Assembly (NCBI RefSeq): GCF_021462525.1
Contig: NZ_JAKEDT010000002.1
Location: 27,675-91,674, forward strand
Source: Thermus caliditerrae
Lineage (GTDB): Bacteria > Deinococcota > Deinococci > Deinococcales > Thermaceae
Reading direction: 5' to 3'
Length of the DNA stretch: 64,000 nucleotides
Shown piece by piece: positions 7,112-15,224 of this stretch (position 1 is the first letter of the stretch; every line of letters begins with the position of its first letter). The notes beneath the pieces were generated by a model that did not search any database, was not told where the DNA came from, and worked only from the letters and a program-made list of their open reading frames with translations. A program made the translations under genes and the position numbers.

Positions 7112-9585
7112 GGTGGCTTTTGGCCTTCCTTTTCCTCCTCCTCCCGGCCTTGGCCCAGGAGAAGGTCTTAAAGGTGTTGGAGGCGGAGAAGCTGGAGCTT
7201 CGGCTAGAAGGGGAGGAGGAGGTCTATGTACTCACGGGGAACCCCGTGCGCCTGGAGCGGGATGGGGAAACCCTAGAGGCGGGAAGGGTCACTTATTTCC
7301 GAACCCGTAGGCTCCTCTTCCTCTCCCAGGGGGTGCGCTACCGGGACGGGGAGGGCCGGCTGGTGGAGGCGGAGGAGCTGCAGATCGACCTCTCCGATGA
7401 AAGCTTTGATGCCCTCGAGGTGCGCATCGAGGCCAAGGACCTCCTGCTCACCGGCCCCCTTTGCCAGCGGGTGGCAGGGGCCATCCTCCTGGAAAACGGC
7501 TACGCCACCCCTTGCGCCTCCTGCGGCCAGGAGGTGCCCGACTACGCCTTCCGCGCCCGGGAAATCGTTCTCTACCCGGGGGACCGGGTGGTGGCCCGAG
7601 GGGTGGTGGTTTTGGTGCAGGAGAAACCCGTTCTGGAACTTCCCGTCCTCCTCCTCTTCCTCTCGGAGCGCCGGCCCCGGTTTGAGGTGGGCCAGGACGA
7701 AGGGGGCTTTTACCTGAAGGCCGCTTTACCCTACGTGGCCGACTTCGGCCTGGGCTTCACCCTCCTCTCCTACTATCAGGGCCGGGGCTACGGGTTTGGG
7801 TTTGACCACGTGGGCACCGGGGAGGCCAAGGAGCGCTACTTCTTCCTCCACACCCCCCCGGACACCTTCCAGTACCGGGGGGAGTACGCCCTAAAGCGGC
7901 GGGAGTTTTCCCTAAGCGCCCTGCTGGAGCGGGACGATACCCGGGAAAAGCTCTCCCGCTTCCGCCTAGAAAGCCTCTTCCCCGGCACCCCCACACCAGG
8001 GGAGTGGCGCTACGCCCTGAGGGTGGAGGGCTTTTTGGACCACGACCCCACCACTCCACCCCCCCGCACCCTGCAGCGCCTGCCCGAGCTGGAGGTGCAA
8101 AGCCCCGTGTTGCGGGAAGGGCCTTTCAGCGTGCAAGCGAGCCTGGCCGTGGGCCGCTACCTGGCGGAGACCAACCCCCTAAACCGCTCCGCCCGGGCCC
8201 TGGGGTCCTACGCGGAAGCGGGAAGGGCCCTTCTTGCCCACAGCGAAAGCCTCGCCCTCACCCCCTGGCCCGGGGCCAGCTTGCGGGCGGAAAACCGCTT
8301 CCGGGGCTTCTACTACACCACGCAAAACCCTGATGGGGAGCCCGAGCGGCAGGTGGACTGGACCACCACGGCCAGCCTGCGGCAAAGCCTGGGTGGGTTC
8401 AGCATGGAGGTGGGCTATGCCCGAAGCGTCCAGGAGGGAGAAACTCCCTTCCGCTTTGACGCCTTGCCCCAGCGGCGAAGCCACCAGGCCATCCTTAGCC
8501 TGGGCTTCCAGGAAAAGCCCTTCCTCCTCAGCCTGAAGGCAGGAAGGGACCTGGAGGTGGGGCGCTACCTGCCCCTCGAGGCCCAGGCCGCCCTCCAGGA
8601 CCAGGGCTACGCCCTCACCCTAGCCCACCGCAGGGGCTTGGAGGGGGAAGGCCCCCTGGAAACCCGCCTGGAAGGCAGCCTCACCCCCTACCCCTTCTCC
8701 TTAAGGGCTAGCCTCCGCTACGACCACGCCAAGGCCCTCTTTGACCCCCTCCTCCTCCAGGCGGGCTACGCCCTGCCGGGGGGGAGCCTGAACCTGACCC
8801 ACCGCCAGGGCCTGAACGGGGAGGGGCCCCTGACCACGGACCTCACCTTCGCCTTCCGGGAAGGGGCCGCCGCCTACACCCTCCAGGGAAGGCGGGACTG
8901 GCAGCGGGACACCCTCACCCTCCAGGGCCAGGCCATCCTGGGCCCGCAAAGCCTCTCCCTGCAGGCCACCTGGGACCCCAAGACCCTGGCCTACGCCCTG
9001 GGCTACCGGACAGGGGTGGCCCCGGGGCCCCTTTGGGACCTGCAGCTTACCGGACGCTACCAGGAGGGTTTCCGGGCCACCAACCTCCGCCTCGGCCTCA
9101 CCCAAGCCCTGCCTGAGGTGGGCTTCCGCCTAAACGCCAACCTGCACCTGCCGGAGGCGGAAGACGGGGACATCTACCTCAAGGACGCCACCTTCAGCGG
9201 CGGCATGGAGCTTTGGAAGCCCGTGCCCGCGGACGAAGCAGGGGAAGGGGCCATCCCCGGGCTTTCCCTCTCGGGAAGCCTCACCTACACCCGTAAGGCG
9301 GGCACCCCTGAGGGGTACAGCCTCGCCTTGCGGAACTTCGGCCCCACCTTTACCTTTTTGGGCCGGGAGAACACCAAGCTTCACCTTGCGGCCCTCCTCA
9401 CCCAAGACCTCCCCGGAACCCCCCTGAAGCCCCGCTTCCTCCTGGTCCTGGACCGCTGCTGCTGGGCCCTGCGCTTTACCCTAGACGCCCAAAAGGGCGC
9501 CATGGGCTTAGCCTTCCTCTACGGAGGCCAGGCGGCGGGGCTTCTCCTCTCCGAGGAGGGGGTGAGGTTGGGAGGTGCGCCATGA
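7108..9585 (+). CDS. LptD-like outer-membrane assembly protein (OstA/LptD family)
   Basis: An 825-residue exported protein: signal peptide at residues 1-17 (cleavage after LAQ), an OstA/LptA-like beta-jellyroll region at about 20-170, then a long barrel-like region of alternating strands. Cysteines at 119, 136 and 139 and an adjacent pair CC at 784-785 (RCCWALRF) match the arrangement that forms inter-domain disulfides in LptD. The segment around residues 145-215 also resembles the LptD domain junction. In LPS-bearing bacteria LptD inserts LPS into the outer leaflet. Thermus is not known to make LPS, so the substrate here is open. GTGA overlap with the upstream gene. Confidence 0.8.
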   Translation: MRWLLAFLFLLLPALAQEKVLKVLEAEKLELRLEGEEEVYVLTGNPVRLERDGETLEAGRVTYFRTRRLLFLSQGVRYRDGEGRLVEAEELQIDLSDESFDALEVRIEAKDLLLTGPLCQRVAGAILLENGYATPCASCGQEVPDYAFRAREIVLYPGDRVVARGVVVLVQEKPVLELPVLLLFLSERRPRFEVGQDEGGFYLKAALPYVADFGLGFTLLSYYQGRGYGFGFDHVGTGEAKERYFFLHTPPDTFQYRGEYALKRREFSLSALLERDDTREKLSRFRLESLFPGTPTPGEWRYALRVEGFLDHDPTTPPPRTLQRLPELEVQSPVLREGPFSVQASLAVGRYLAETNPLNRSARALGSYAEAGRALLAHSESLALTPWPGASLRAENRFRGFYYTTQNPDGEPERQVDWTTTASLRQSLGGFSMEVGYARSVQEGETPFRFDALPQRRSHQAILSLGFQEKPFLLSLKAGRDLEVGRYLPLEAQAALQDQGYALTLAHRRGLEGEGPLETRLEGSLTPYPFSLRASLRYDHAKALFDPLLLQAGYALPGGSLNLTHRQGLNGEGPLTTDLTFAFREGAAAYTLQGRRDWQRDTLTLQGQAILGPQSLSLQATWDPKTLAYALGYRTGVAPGPLWDLQLTGRYQEGFRATNLRLGLTQALPEVGFRLNANLHLPEAEDGDIYLKDATFSGGMELWKPVPADEAGEGAIPGLSLSGSLTYTRKAGTPEGYSLALRNFGPTFTFLGRENTKLHLAALLTQDLPGTPLKPRFLLVLDRCCWALRFTLDAQKGAMGLAFLYGGQAAGLLLSEEGVRLGGAP

Positions 9586-10592
9586 GGCACCGCAAACGGC
9601 TCACGTACGCCTTAGGACCCCTTTTGACCCTGTTCCTTGCCGCCTGCACCGGAAGCCAGGAACCTCCCCTGCCGGCCCTGGTGGCAGCGGGCGGTCAAGA
9701 CCAGGTGCGCTTCTACCGGGCCCAAGACCTCCAGGGGGGAGGGGTCAACCCGGTGGCCACCTGGAGCACCCCGGGTCTTCAGGACCTGGCCTATAGCAAC
9801 GCCTTTCAAAAGCTCTACCTCCTCTTCCCCGACCGGGTGGAAGCCTATGACACCACGGGCTTCACGGCGGACGCCGCCCCGCAGGGGACCCCCTCCTTGG
9901 CTTCCCTTCCTGCGGACTGCACCGGAGGGTACCTGCGCTTGGGGCAGGGCCGGCTCCTCGCCCACTGCCCCGCCGCGGGCCGGGCCTTCCTCCTGGCCCT
10001 CTCCGACCTGAGCGCCCTCCAGGAGGCCGACCTCACCGGCCTGCCCCCGGGGAACGGGGTGCGCCTGGCCCTCTTCCCCCAGGGGGCCCAGGACCTCCTG
10101 GGCTACCTGACCCAGCAGGCCATGGGCTACCGCCCTGCCCTGAACCCCACGGGCACCCCCAGCCTGGAAAAGCCCCTGGACCCCTTGACTTCCCAAGGCC
10201 CCTTTGACCTCCAGGCGGACCGGAACCAGGGCAGGCTCTTGGGGCTTGCCGCCACCGCCACGGAGGTGCGCCTTTACGTCCTGGAAGGCAACGCCCTCAC
10301 CAGCCGCAAGGTGCTGGGGGACTTTCCTCAGCCCAGCCGCCTGGCCCTGGACCCCGTGGGGGGAGGGGTGGCTTACGGCCAGGGCTTCCAGGTCCTCTTC
10401 CCCAAGGACCCGGGCCCCCAGCAACCCTTCAAGACCTACACCGCCGGCCTGGTGGGGCAGGACGGCTACCTCTACCTGGTTCAGGGGACGGGCCTCGAGG
10501 TCTACGACCTGGTGCCCTCGGCCCCCGTCCTCGTGCGGAGCCTCTCCCTGGGCTTCTCCCCACAATCCCTGGCCTTCATCCCCGTAGAATGA
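9582..10592 (+). CDS. Putative lipoprotein in the Lpt-like operon
   Basis: A 336-residue protein with a lipoprotein signal: basic start, hydrophobic stretch, and lipobox LAAC with the modified cysteine at residue 22. The mature part has repeated segments of the type 'GLQDLAYSNAFQKLYLLFPDRV..YD', suggesting a beta-propeller-like fold, but I do not recognise a family. Its ATG overlaps the LptD-like stop. By position it could play the plug/assembly part that LptE plays with LptD; this is inference from context, not sequence similarity. Confidence 0.7.
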   Translation: MRHRKRLTYALGPLLTLFLAACTGSQEPPLPALVAAGGQDQVRFYRAQDLQGGGVNPVATWSTPGLQDLAYSNAFQKLYLLFPDRVEAYDTTGFTADAAPQGTPSLASLPADCTGGYLRLGQGRLLAHCPAAGRAFLLALSDLSALQEADLTGLPPGNGVRLALFPQGAQDLLGYLTQQAMGYRPALNPTGTPSLEKPLDPLTSQGPFDLQADRNQGRLLGLAATATEVRLYVLEGNALTSRKVLGDFPQPSRLALDPVGGGVAYGQGFQVLFPKDPGPQQPFKTYTAGLVGQDGYLYLVQGTGLEVYDLVPSAPVLVRSLSLGFSPQSLAFIPVE

Positions 10593-10595
10593 GGC

Positions 10596-11279
10596 ATGCT
10601 GCAAGGCAAGGCCTTCTTGGTCACGGGGGCGGGGGGCGCCTTGGCCCGGGCGGTGATCCCCGCCCTGCACCGGGCAGGGGCTAGGCTCTTCCTCTCCGAT
10701 CCCCGGGAGGAAAGGATGGCGGAGCGGGCCAGAACTTACGGGGCGAAGACCTTTGTGGCCGACCTCACCCGCCTGGAGGAGGCCCAGGCCCTGGCCCGCT
10801 TCGTGGAGCGAGAAGCTCCCCTCCACGGGGTGGTGCACACCGTGGGCGGCTTCGCCGCCGGGCGCTTCCTGGATTCGGACCCTGGGCTTTACGACTGGAT
10901 GCTGGACCTGAACCTGCGCACCGCCTTCAACCTCCTCCAGGCGGTTTTGCCCTACATGGAAGGGCGGGGGGAAGGCTTCTTCGCCGCCATCGCCGCCGGC
11001 CCCGCCTGGACGGGCGCGGGGCCGGGAAGGGCCCTCTACACCATGGCCAAGACCGCCTTGGCCAGCCTCCTCCGCTCCCTCCAGGGAGAGGTGGAGGGGG
11101 TGCGCTTCCTCATCCTCTACCCCATGGGCACCCTGGACACCGAGGCCAACCGGAAGGCCATGCCCGAGGCCGACTTCAGCCGCTGGATCGCCCCCGAGCT
11201 GGTGGCCGAGGCCATCGTGCTGGCGGCAGGGGCTAAAGGCGGAAGGCTTCTGGAGCTTCCCATCTACCCCCCAGCCTAA
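10596..11279 (+). CDS. Short-chain dehydrogenase/reductase
   Basis: A 227-residue SDR protein. The cofactor motif reads VTGAGGALARAV, a variant of TGxxxGxG, and the active-site tyrosine and lysine are in YTMAK. An expected active-site serine before the tyrosine is not clear (the strand reads AAIAAGPAWTG), so activity is uncertain. It lies 3 nt after the lipoprotein stop and is probably the last gene of the Lpt-like operon. Its TAA lies in the left end of repeat copy 2. Confidence 0.8.
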   Translation: MLQGKAFLVTGAGGALARAVIPALHRAGARLFLSDPREERMAERARTYGAKTFVADLTRLEEAQALARFVEREAPLHGVVHTVGGFAAGRFLDSDPGLYDWMLDLNLRTAFNLLQAVLPYMEGRGEGFFAAIAAGPAWTGAGPGRALYTMAKTALASLLRSLQGEVEGVRFLILYPMGTLDTEANRKAMPEADFSRWIAPELVAEAIVLAAGAKGGRLLELPIYPPA

Positions 11280-11381
11280 GCACCCGCGCACAAGGGCTGC
11301 CCCATCGGCTAAAGCCAAAGCGGCTTGCTTATCGCCTCTTTGGGGCCCCCGTCGTGGTGCAAGCCACGACGGGGTACTTAG
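11276..11381 (+). repeat. 106-bp dispersed palindromic repeat, copy 2
   Basis: Same length and orientation as copy 1, with ends CTAAGCACCC and GGGTACTTAG. The hairpin stem is CCCCGTCGTGG with a GCAA loop and one G-U pair. It separates the SDR gene and the converging vanZ-like gene, gives the SDR its stop codon, and encodes the last 16 or so residues of the VanZ-like protein. Confidence 0.9.
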
Positions 11382-11673
11382 CCCCCGCCCAGGCCCCCAG
11401 GGCGTCGGCCAGGAGGTCCAGGCCGAAGGCCTCCCGCCCCGGCACAAAGCTCTGGTGCCACTCGTCCAAGGCCCCGTAAAGCGCGGCGAGGAGGAAGGCG
11501 GGTAAGAAGCGCCCAAGGCCCAGGCGCAGGAGGAGGCCGAGGAACAGGTAGGCCAGGAAGTGGGCCCCCTTGTCCCAGGGGTGGGGCAGGCCCATCCCGG
11601 TGGCGGGCTGGCTGGAAAGCCACCAAAGGAGGCCCATGTGCCCCAGGGCCAGGAGGAGAGGCAGGGGGCGCAC
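11329..11673 (-). CDS. VanZ-like small membrane protein
   Basis: A 114-residue VanZ-family membrane protein. It has three to four hydrophobic segments, a W-WLSSQP motif after the first, DKGAHFLAYLFLGLLL, and the DEWHQSFVPGR motif characteristic of the family. GTG start 3 nt after the epimerase stop. The last 16 residues (KYPVVACTTTGAPKRR) are encoded by the 106-bp repeat, so the ancestral gene probably ended near GAWAGA. VanZ proteins are linked to cell-envelope stress and teicoplanin resistance elsewhere; the role here is unknown. Confidence 0.78.
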   Translation of the reverse strand: MRPLPLLLALGHMGLLWWLSSQPATGMGLPHPWDKGAHFLAYLFLGLLLRLGLGRFLPAFLLAALYGALDEWHQSFVPGREAFGLDLLADALGAWAGAKYPVVACTTTGAPKRR

Positions 11674-11676
11674 CGG

Positions 11677-12069
11677 CTACGCCTCCACCAGCTCCCAAAG
11701 CACCCCGAGCCCGAAGGCGGGGTGGAGGAAGGCCACCCGGTGCCCGCCGAAGCCGGGCCTGGGCACCTCGTCAATCAGCTTGGCCCCTTCCGCTTTTAGC
11801 CGAGCGAGGTCCTCCTCAATCTGCCCCGTGGCAAAGGCCAGGTGGTGGAGCCCGGGGCCCCGCCGTTCCAGAAAGCGCCCCACCGGGGTATCAGGGCCCA
11901 GGGGTGCCAGAAGCTCCAAGAGGGTTTCCCCCTCGCCCCGCAGCATGGCCACCCGCACCCCCTGGGCCGCCACCTCCCCTTCGGCCACAGGGGTAAAGCC
12001 CAGGGAAAGGTAGCGGGCCTTGGCCTCCTCCAGGTCCTCCACCGCGATGCCCACGTGGTGTAGCCGCAT
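11677..12069 (-). CDS. mce: Methylmalonyl-CoA epimerase (VOC/glyoxalase fold)
   Basis: A 130-residue protein with the two-module VOC fold. Start HHVGIAV supplies the first metal-binding His, GETLLELLAP the Glu of module one, and GLHHLAF the module-two His. This His/Glu pattern and the length match methylmalonyl-CoA epimerase, which interconverts the R and S forms in propionate and odd-chain lipid metabolism. ATG has no Shine-Dalgarno but TAAAAT lies 6 nt upstream, overlapping the upstream gene's stop, so it can be transcribed leaderless. Confidence 0.85.
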   Translation of the reverse strand: MRLHHVGIAVEDLEEAKARYLSLGFTPVAEGEVAAQGVRVAMLRGEGETLLELLAPLGPDTPVGRFLERRGPGLHHLAFATGQIEEDLARLKAEGAKLIDEVPRPGFGGHRVAFLHPAFGLGVLWELVEA

Positions 12070-12075
12070 GAGGGG

Positions 12076-12081
12076 ATTTTA
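12076..12081 (-). promoter_or_regulatory. -10 box of mce
   Basis: TAAAAT on the minus strand, 6 nt before the ATG at 12069. The box overlaps the stop codon of the ferredoxin gene, so mce could have its own leaderless transcript inside the operon. Confidence 0.45.
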
Positions 12082-13020
12082 CAGGTCGTACCAGGGGGGC
12101 TTACCCCGGTAAAGCTCCAGCTCCTCCCCCACCTCCGCCTTGGGGGCCTCCTCGAGGCGGATCACCTGGGGCGGGCAGCTCTCCACGCAGGCCCCGCACC
12201 CGGTGCAGGCCTCCACCTTCAGGCGCAGCACGTACTCCTCCCCCTCCCGCACCCGGTAGACCGCCTCCGTGGGGCAGACGTTGGTGCAGACCGGGCAGAG
12301 GGTACACCCCTCCTCCACCTGGATTTTGGGCCAGCGCACCGCTTCCGCGCGGCTTGCCGCCAGAAAGCGCAGGCGAAGCTCCGCGGGAAAGCCCTTGGGT
12401 TCGGGCTCCTCCGGCAGGGGAAGCTCCGGCACCAAATCGGCGGCGGTGCGCCGGGCGCTGCCCATAAGGGCCTGGAAGAGTTCGCGCCGGCCCACCTTCT
12501 CCCCGGGAAGCTCCCCTTGGATCACCTCCACCTCCACCGGGTGGTAGCGCCGGGCCTCCTCCGCCATGCGCTGGAGGTGCTCGGGCACGGAAGGGCCGCC
12601 AATCCTACAGGAAGCGCAGTCCCCCCGGGCCAGGACCACCTTGCCAAAGCGGCTTCCCGCCTCGGCCAGAAGCCCAGGGGTCAGGCGGCCGAGGCAAAGC
12701 ACCTCCTCCCCCTTGCCCTCGGCCTTGGAGCAGCGGATCTGGCCCTTGCCCCGGATGAGGGCCTCCTGGAGGCCCCCCAAAGGGTATTCCAGGGCGATGC
12801 CGGGGCAGACCCCGGTGCAGAGGCCGCACCCCGTGCACAGGACCTCGTCCAGCTCCACCCGCCACCCCTCGAGGCGCACCGCCCCCTTGGGGCAGGCCCC
12901 GTAGCAGCGGTCGCACCCCCCCACGCTGTTCTTGTAGAGGAGGCAGCGGGCCTCGGTGTAGCGGGGCCTGGGGTCCGTGGCCTTCAAGAAGGCGTTCAGG
13001 AGGTTATCCAAAAGGCCCAT
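12079..13020 (-). CDS. Multi-cluster 4Fe-4S ferredoxin-type protein
   Basis: A 313-residue cysteine-rich protein with four 4Fe-4S-type motifs: two near the N-terminus (CDRCYGACP; CTGCGLCTGVCP) and two near the C-terminus (CTLCPVCTNVCP; CTGCGACVESCP). A middle region has further cysteines (GDCASCRIGG), so more clusters or a partner site are possible. The N-terminal LLYKNSVGGC resembles ferredoxins of the HycB/NapF type. Its ATG overlaps the DAHP synthase stop by 1 nt. The electron donor and acceptor are not evident. Confidence 0.8.
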   Translation of the reverse strand: MGLLDNLLNAFLKATDPRPRYTEARCLLYKNSVGGCDRCYGACPKGAVRLEGWRVELDEVLCTGCGLCTGVCPGIALEYPLGGLQEALIRGKGQIRCSKAEGKGEEVLCLGRLTPGLLAEAGSRFGKVVLARGDCASCRIGGPSVPEHLQRMAEEARRYHPVEVEVIQGELPGEKVGRRELFQALMGSARRTAADLVPELPLPEEPEPKGFPAELRLRFLAASRAEAVRWPKIQVEEGCTLCPVCTNVCPTEAVYRVREGEEYVLRLKVEACTGCGACVESCPPQVIRLEEAPKAEVGEELELYRGKPPWYDL

Positions 13021-14087
13021 CAGCCCTCGGGCAGGAGGTCCTTTAGGGCCTCCAGGAAGCGGGTGAACTGCGCGAAGTCCATCTGTTGCTGGTTGTCGGA
13101 AAGGGCCACCTTGGGGTTGGGGTGGACCTCCACGTGCACCCCATCCGCCCCCACCGCCAGGGCCGCCCGGGCCAGGGGGGCCAGGAGGTCGGTGCGCCCG
13201 GCGGCATGGGTCACGTCCACCACCACCGGCAGGTGGGTTTCCTGCTTGGCCAGGGCCACAGCGGAGAGGTCCAGGGTGTTCCGGGTCCAGCGCTCAAAGG
13301 TGCGGATGCCCCTTTCCGCCAGGATGACCCTTTCGTTGCCCTGGGAGAGGATGTACTCGGCGGCGTAGAACCACTCCTCCATGGTGGCGGCAAGCCCCCG
13401 CTTGAGGAGGACGGGCTTGCCCGAGCGGCCCACCTCCTTGAGGAGGGCGAAGTTCTGCATGTTGCGGGCCCCAATCTGCAGGATGTCCGCGTACTCCGCC
13501 ACCACCTCCACGTCCCGGGTGTCCATCACCTCGGTGACGAAGACCATGCCGTAGGCGTCCGCCGCCTTGCGGCCCAGCTTCAGGCCCTCCACCCCCAGGC
13601 CCTGGAAGCCGTAGGGGCTCGTCCTAGGCTTGAAGGCCCCGCCCCTTAAGACCCTGACCCCCTTGGCGGCCAGGAAGCGAGCGGTTTCCATCATCTGCTC
13701 CTCGGACTCAATAGAGCAGGGCCCGGCGATGAGGAGGGGCTTCTCCCCGAAGACCACGTCCCTCACCCGCACCCGGGTGGGCTCGGGCTTGTATTTTCGG
13801 GAGTAGAGGAACTTCTTCTGGTCCTGGCGCTCCTCGAGGTCCAGGCTGGCCTTGAAGATCTCCTTGAAGAGCTTCCTTATGGTCTCCGGGGGGAAGGGCC
13901 CGGGGTTTTCCGCGGTGAGGTAGGCCAGCATCTCCTCCTCCCGCTTGGGGTCGTAATGGGGCAAGCCGAGCTCGGTCTGGATGCGGCCGATCTCCTGCAC
14001 CAGCCTCCCCCGCTCGGAAAGCAGGCGCAGAAGCTCCCGGTTTACCCGGTCCACCTCTCTTCTCAGGGCCAGGATGCGCTCGTCCAT
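13020..14087 (-). CDS. aroF: Bifunctional chorismate mutase / DAHP synthase
   Basis: A 355-residue fusion: an N-terminal AroQ-type chorismate mutase helical domain (about residues 1-90) and a C-terminal type I-beta DAHP synthase barrel. The barrel has the conserved [16 protein letters not shown] start, the [11 protein letters not shown] substrate loop and [10 protein letters not shown]. It catalyses PEP plus erythrose 4-phosphate to DAHP, the first shikimate step; the mutase domain probably gives feedback control by chorismate or prephenate. Leaderless start: TACAAT lies 5 nt before the ATG. Confidence 0.93.
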   Translation of the reverse strand: MDERILALRREVDRVNRELLRLLSERGRLVQEIGRIQTELGLPHYDPKREEEMLAYLTAENPGPFPPETIRKLFKEIFKASLDLEERQDQKKFLYSRKYKPEPTRVRVRDVVFGEKPLLIAGPCSIESEEQMMETARFLAAKGVRVLRGGAFKPRTSPYGFQGLGVEGLKLGRKAADAYGMVFVTEVMDTRDVEVVAEYADILQIGARNMQNFALLKEVGRSGKPVLLKRGLAATMEEWFYAAEYILSQGNERVILAERGIRTFERWTRNTLDLSAVALAKQETHLPVVVDVTHAAGRTDLLAPLARAALAVGADGVHVEVHPNPKVALSDNQQQMDFAQFTRFLEALKDLLPEG

Positions 14088-14092
14088 GGGCT

Positions 14093-14098
14093 ATTGTA
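14093..14098 (-). promoter_or_regulatory. -10 box of aroF
   Basis: TACAAT on the minus strand, 5 nt before the ATG at 14087. No Shine-Dalgarno precedes the start. Confidence 0.5.
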
Positions 14099-14120
14099 TG
14101 GGGCGAAAGGCCTCAAGGTG

Positions 14121-14864
14121 TCAAGCGGCCTCTTCCTTGGGGCGGGCCCTCTCCGCCAGCCGGGCCACCAAGACCGAAATCCAGTAAAGGACCAGAAGCG
14201 GCCCGGTGACGATGGAGAGGGAGACCACGTCCACCGTGGGGGTGATGACCGCCGCCAGGGTGAGGAGAAGAACCACGGCAATCCGCCAGTTGCGGGCCAG
14301 GAAGGTGGAGGAAAGAATCCCTAGCCGGGCCAGCAAGTAGCTCACCACCGGCATCTCAAAAACCAGGCCCATGACCCCCATCATCATGAGGACCTGCCCC
14401 ATGTAGCGGCCGATGGAGATCTGGGGGGTGATGACATCCCCAAGAAAGCCCAGGAGGAAGGGAATGGCGAAGGGCAAGAAGCCGTAGTAGGCAAAAAGCG
14501 CTCCCAGGGCAAAGCTGAAGCCCGCCCCCAAGAGGAAGGGCACCGCTAGGCGCTTCTCGTGCTCGTAAAGCCCCGGGGCGATGAAGGCCCAAGCCTGGTA
14601 GACGATGAAGGGCAAGGCCAGCACCAATCCCCCAAAGGCCGCCACCTTCAGGGAGACCAAGAAGGGTTCGGTGATATCCAGAACGATCAGGTTGACCTGG
14701 ATGCCGTTCTGCTGGGCCGCCAGGTCCAAGGGGCGCTTCAGCCACTCCAGGAGCTGGACCCTGAAACTCCAGGCCACCCCCGTGCCCACCACCCAGGAGA
14801 GGAGGGCCCAGAGGATGCGGCTCCGGAGCTCCTCGAGGTGTTCGACCAGGGGGGCTTCCTTCAA
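14121..14864 (-). CDS. tatC: Sec-independent translocase subunit TatC
   Basis: A 247-residue polytopic membrane protein with the TatC signature: N-terminal VEHLEELRSRI, six hydrophobic segments, and FALGALFAYY in the middle. It recognises twin-arginine signal peptides and forms the Tat translocon with TatA. ATGA overlap with tatA upstream. The C-terminal tail is short and charged (ARPKEEAA). Confidence 0.95.
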   Translation of the reverse strand: MKEAPLVEHLEELRSRILWALLSWVVGTGVAWSFRVQLLEWLKRPLDLAAQQNGIQVNLIVLDITEPFLVSLKVAAFGGLVLALPFIVYQAWAFIAPGLYEHEKRLAVPFLLGAGFSFALGALFAYYGFLPFAIPFLLGFLGDVITPQISIGRYMGQVLMMMGVMGLVFEMPVVSYLLARLGILSSTFLARNWRIAVVLLLTLAAVITPTVDVVSLSIVTGPLLVLYWISVLVARLAERARPKEEAA

Positions 14865-15103
14865 GCCTTGTCCTCCGCCTGGGCGGCTTTCTCGGGCGCC
14901 GCCTCCGCCGGGGTGGGCTTAGGCTTCGGCTCCTCGCGAACGTCCACGCTCTTTTCCAGCTCCTCGCGGATCTCCTGCGCCCCCCGCTTGAACTCGCGGA
15001 TGCTCTGGCCCAGGGAGCGGCCCAGCTCGGGGAGCTTCTTGGGCCCGAAGATGAGGAGGGCCACCACCAGGATCACCAGGATTTCCGGCATGCCCAGGTT
15101 CAT
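14861..15103 (-). CDS. tatA: Sec-independent translocase subunit TatA
   Basis: An 80-residue protein with one N-terminal membrane helix (PEILVILVVALLIFG), the FGPKKLPELGRSLG hinge and an amphipathic helix, then an acidic, Pro/Ala-rich tail. TatA oligomers form the protein-conducting part of the Tat system. Forms an operon with tatC. TAAACT lies 7 nt before the ATG, so the mRNA is probably leaderless. Confidence 0.95.
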   Translation of the reverse strand: MNLGMPEILVILVVALLIFGPKKLPELGRSLGQSIREFKRGAQEIREELEKSVDVREEPKPKPTPAEAAPEKAAQAEDKA

Positions 15104-15110
15104 ACCCCCC

Positions 15111-15116
15111 AGTTTA
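15111..15116 (-). promoter_or_regulatory. -10 box of tatAC
   Basis: TAAACT on the minus strand, 7 nt before the tatA ATG at 15103. Confidence 0.5.
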
Positions 15117-15224
15117 GCACCCGGGCTGAAGGGAGGATGAACCCTGACGCCCTATTCCCCTGGGCTCTCCCCCCACCCATCCTCCCGCCAAGGCCTCCAG
15201 CCCGGCTTCGTAGGGATAGGGGCC

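Noticed and set aside
9612-11774. A 720-codon minus-strand frame across the lipoprotein, SDR and VanZ genes
   Set aside because: Composition is Gly/Gln/Pro/Ala-rich shadow of real genes and it crosses a repeat and two real genes.
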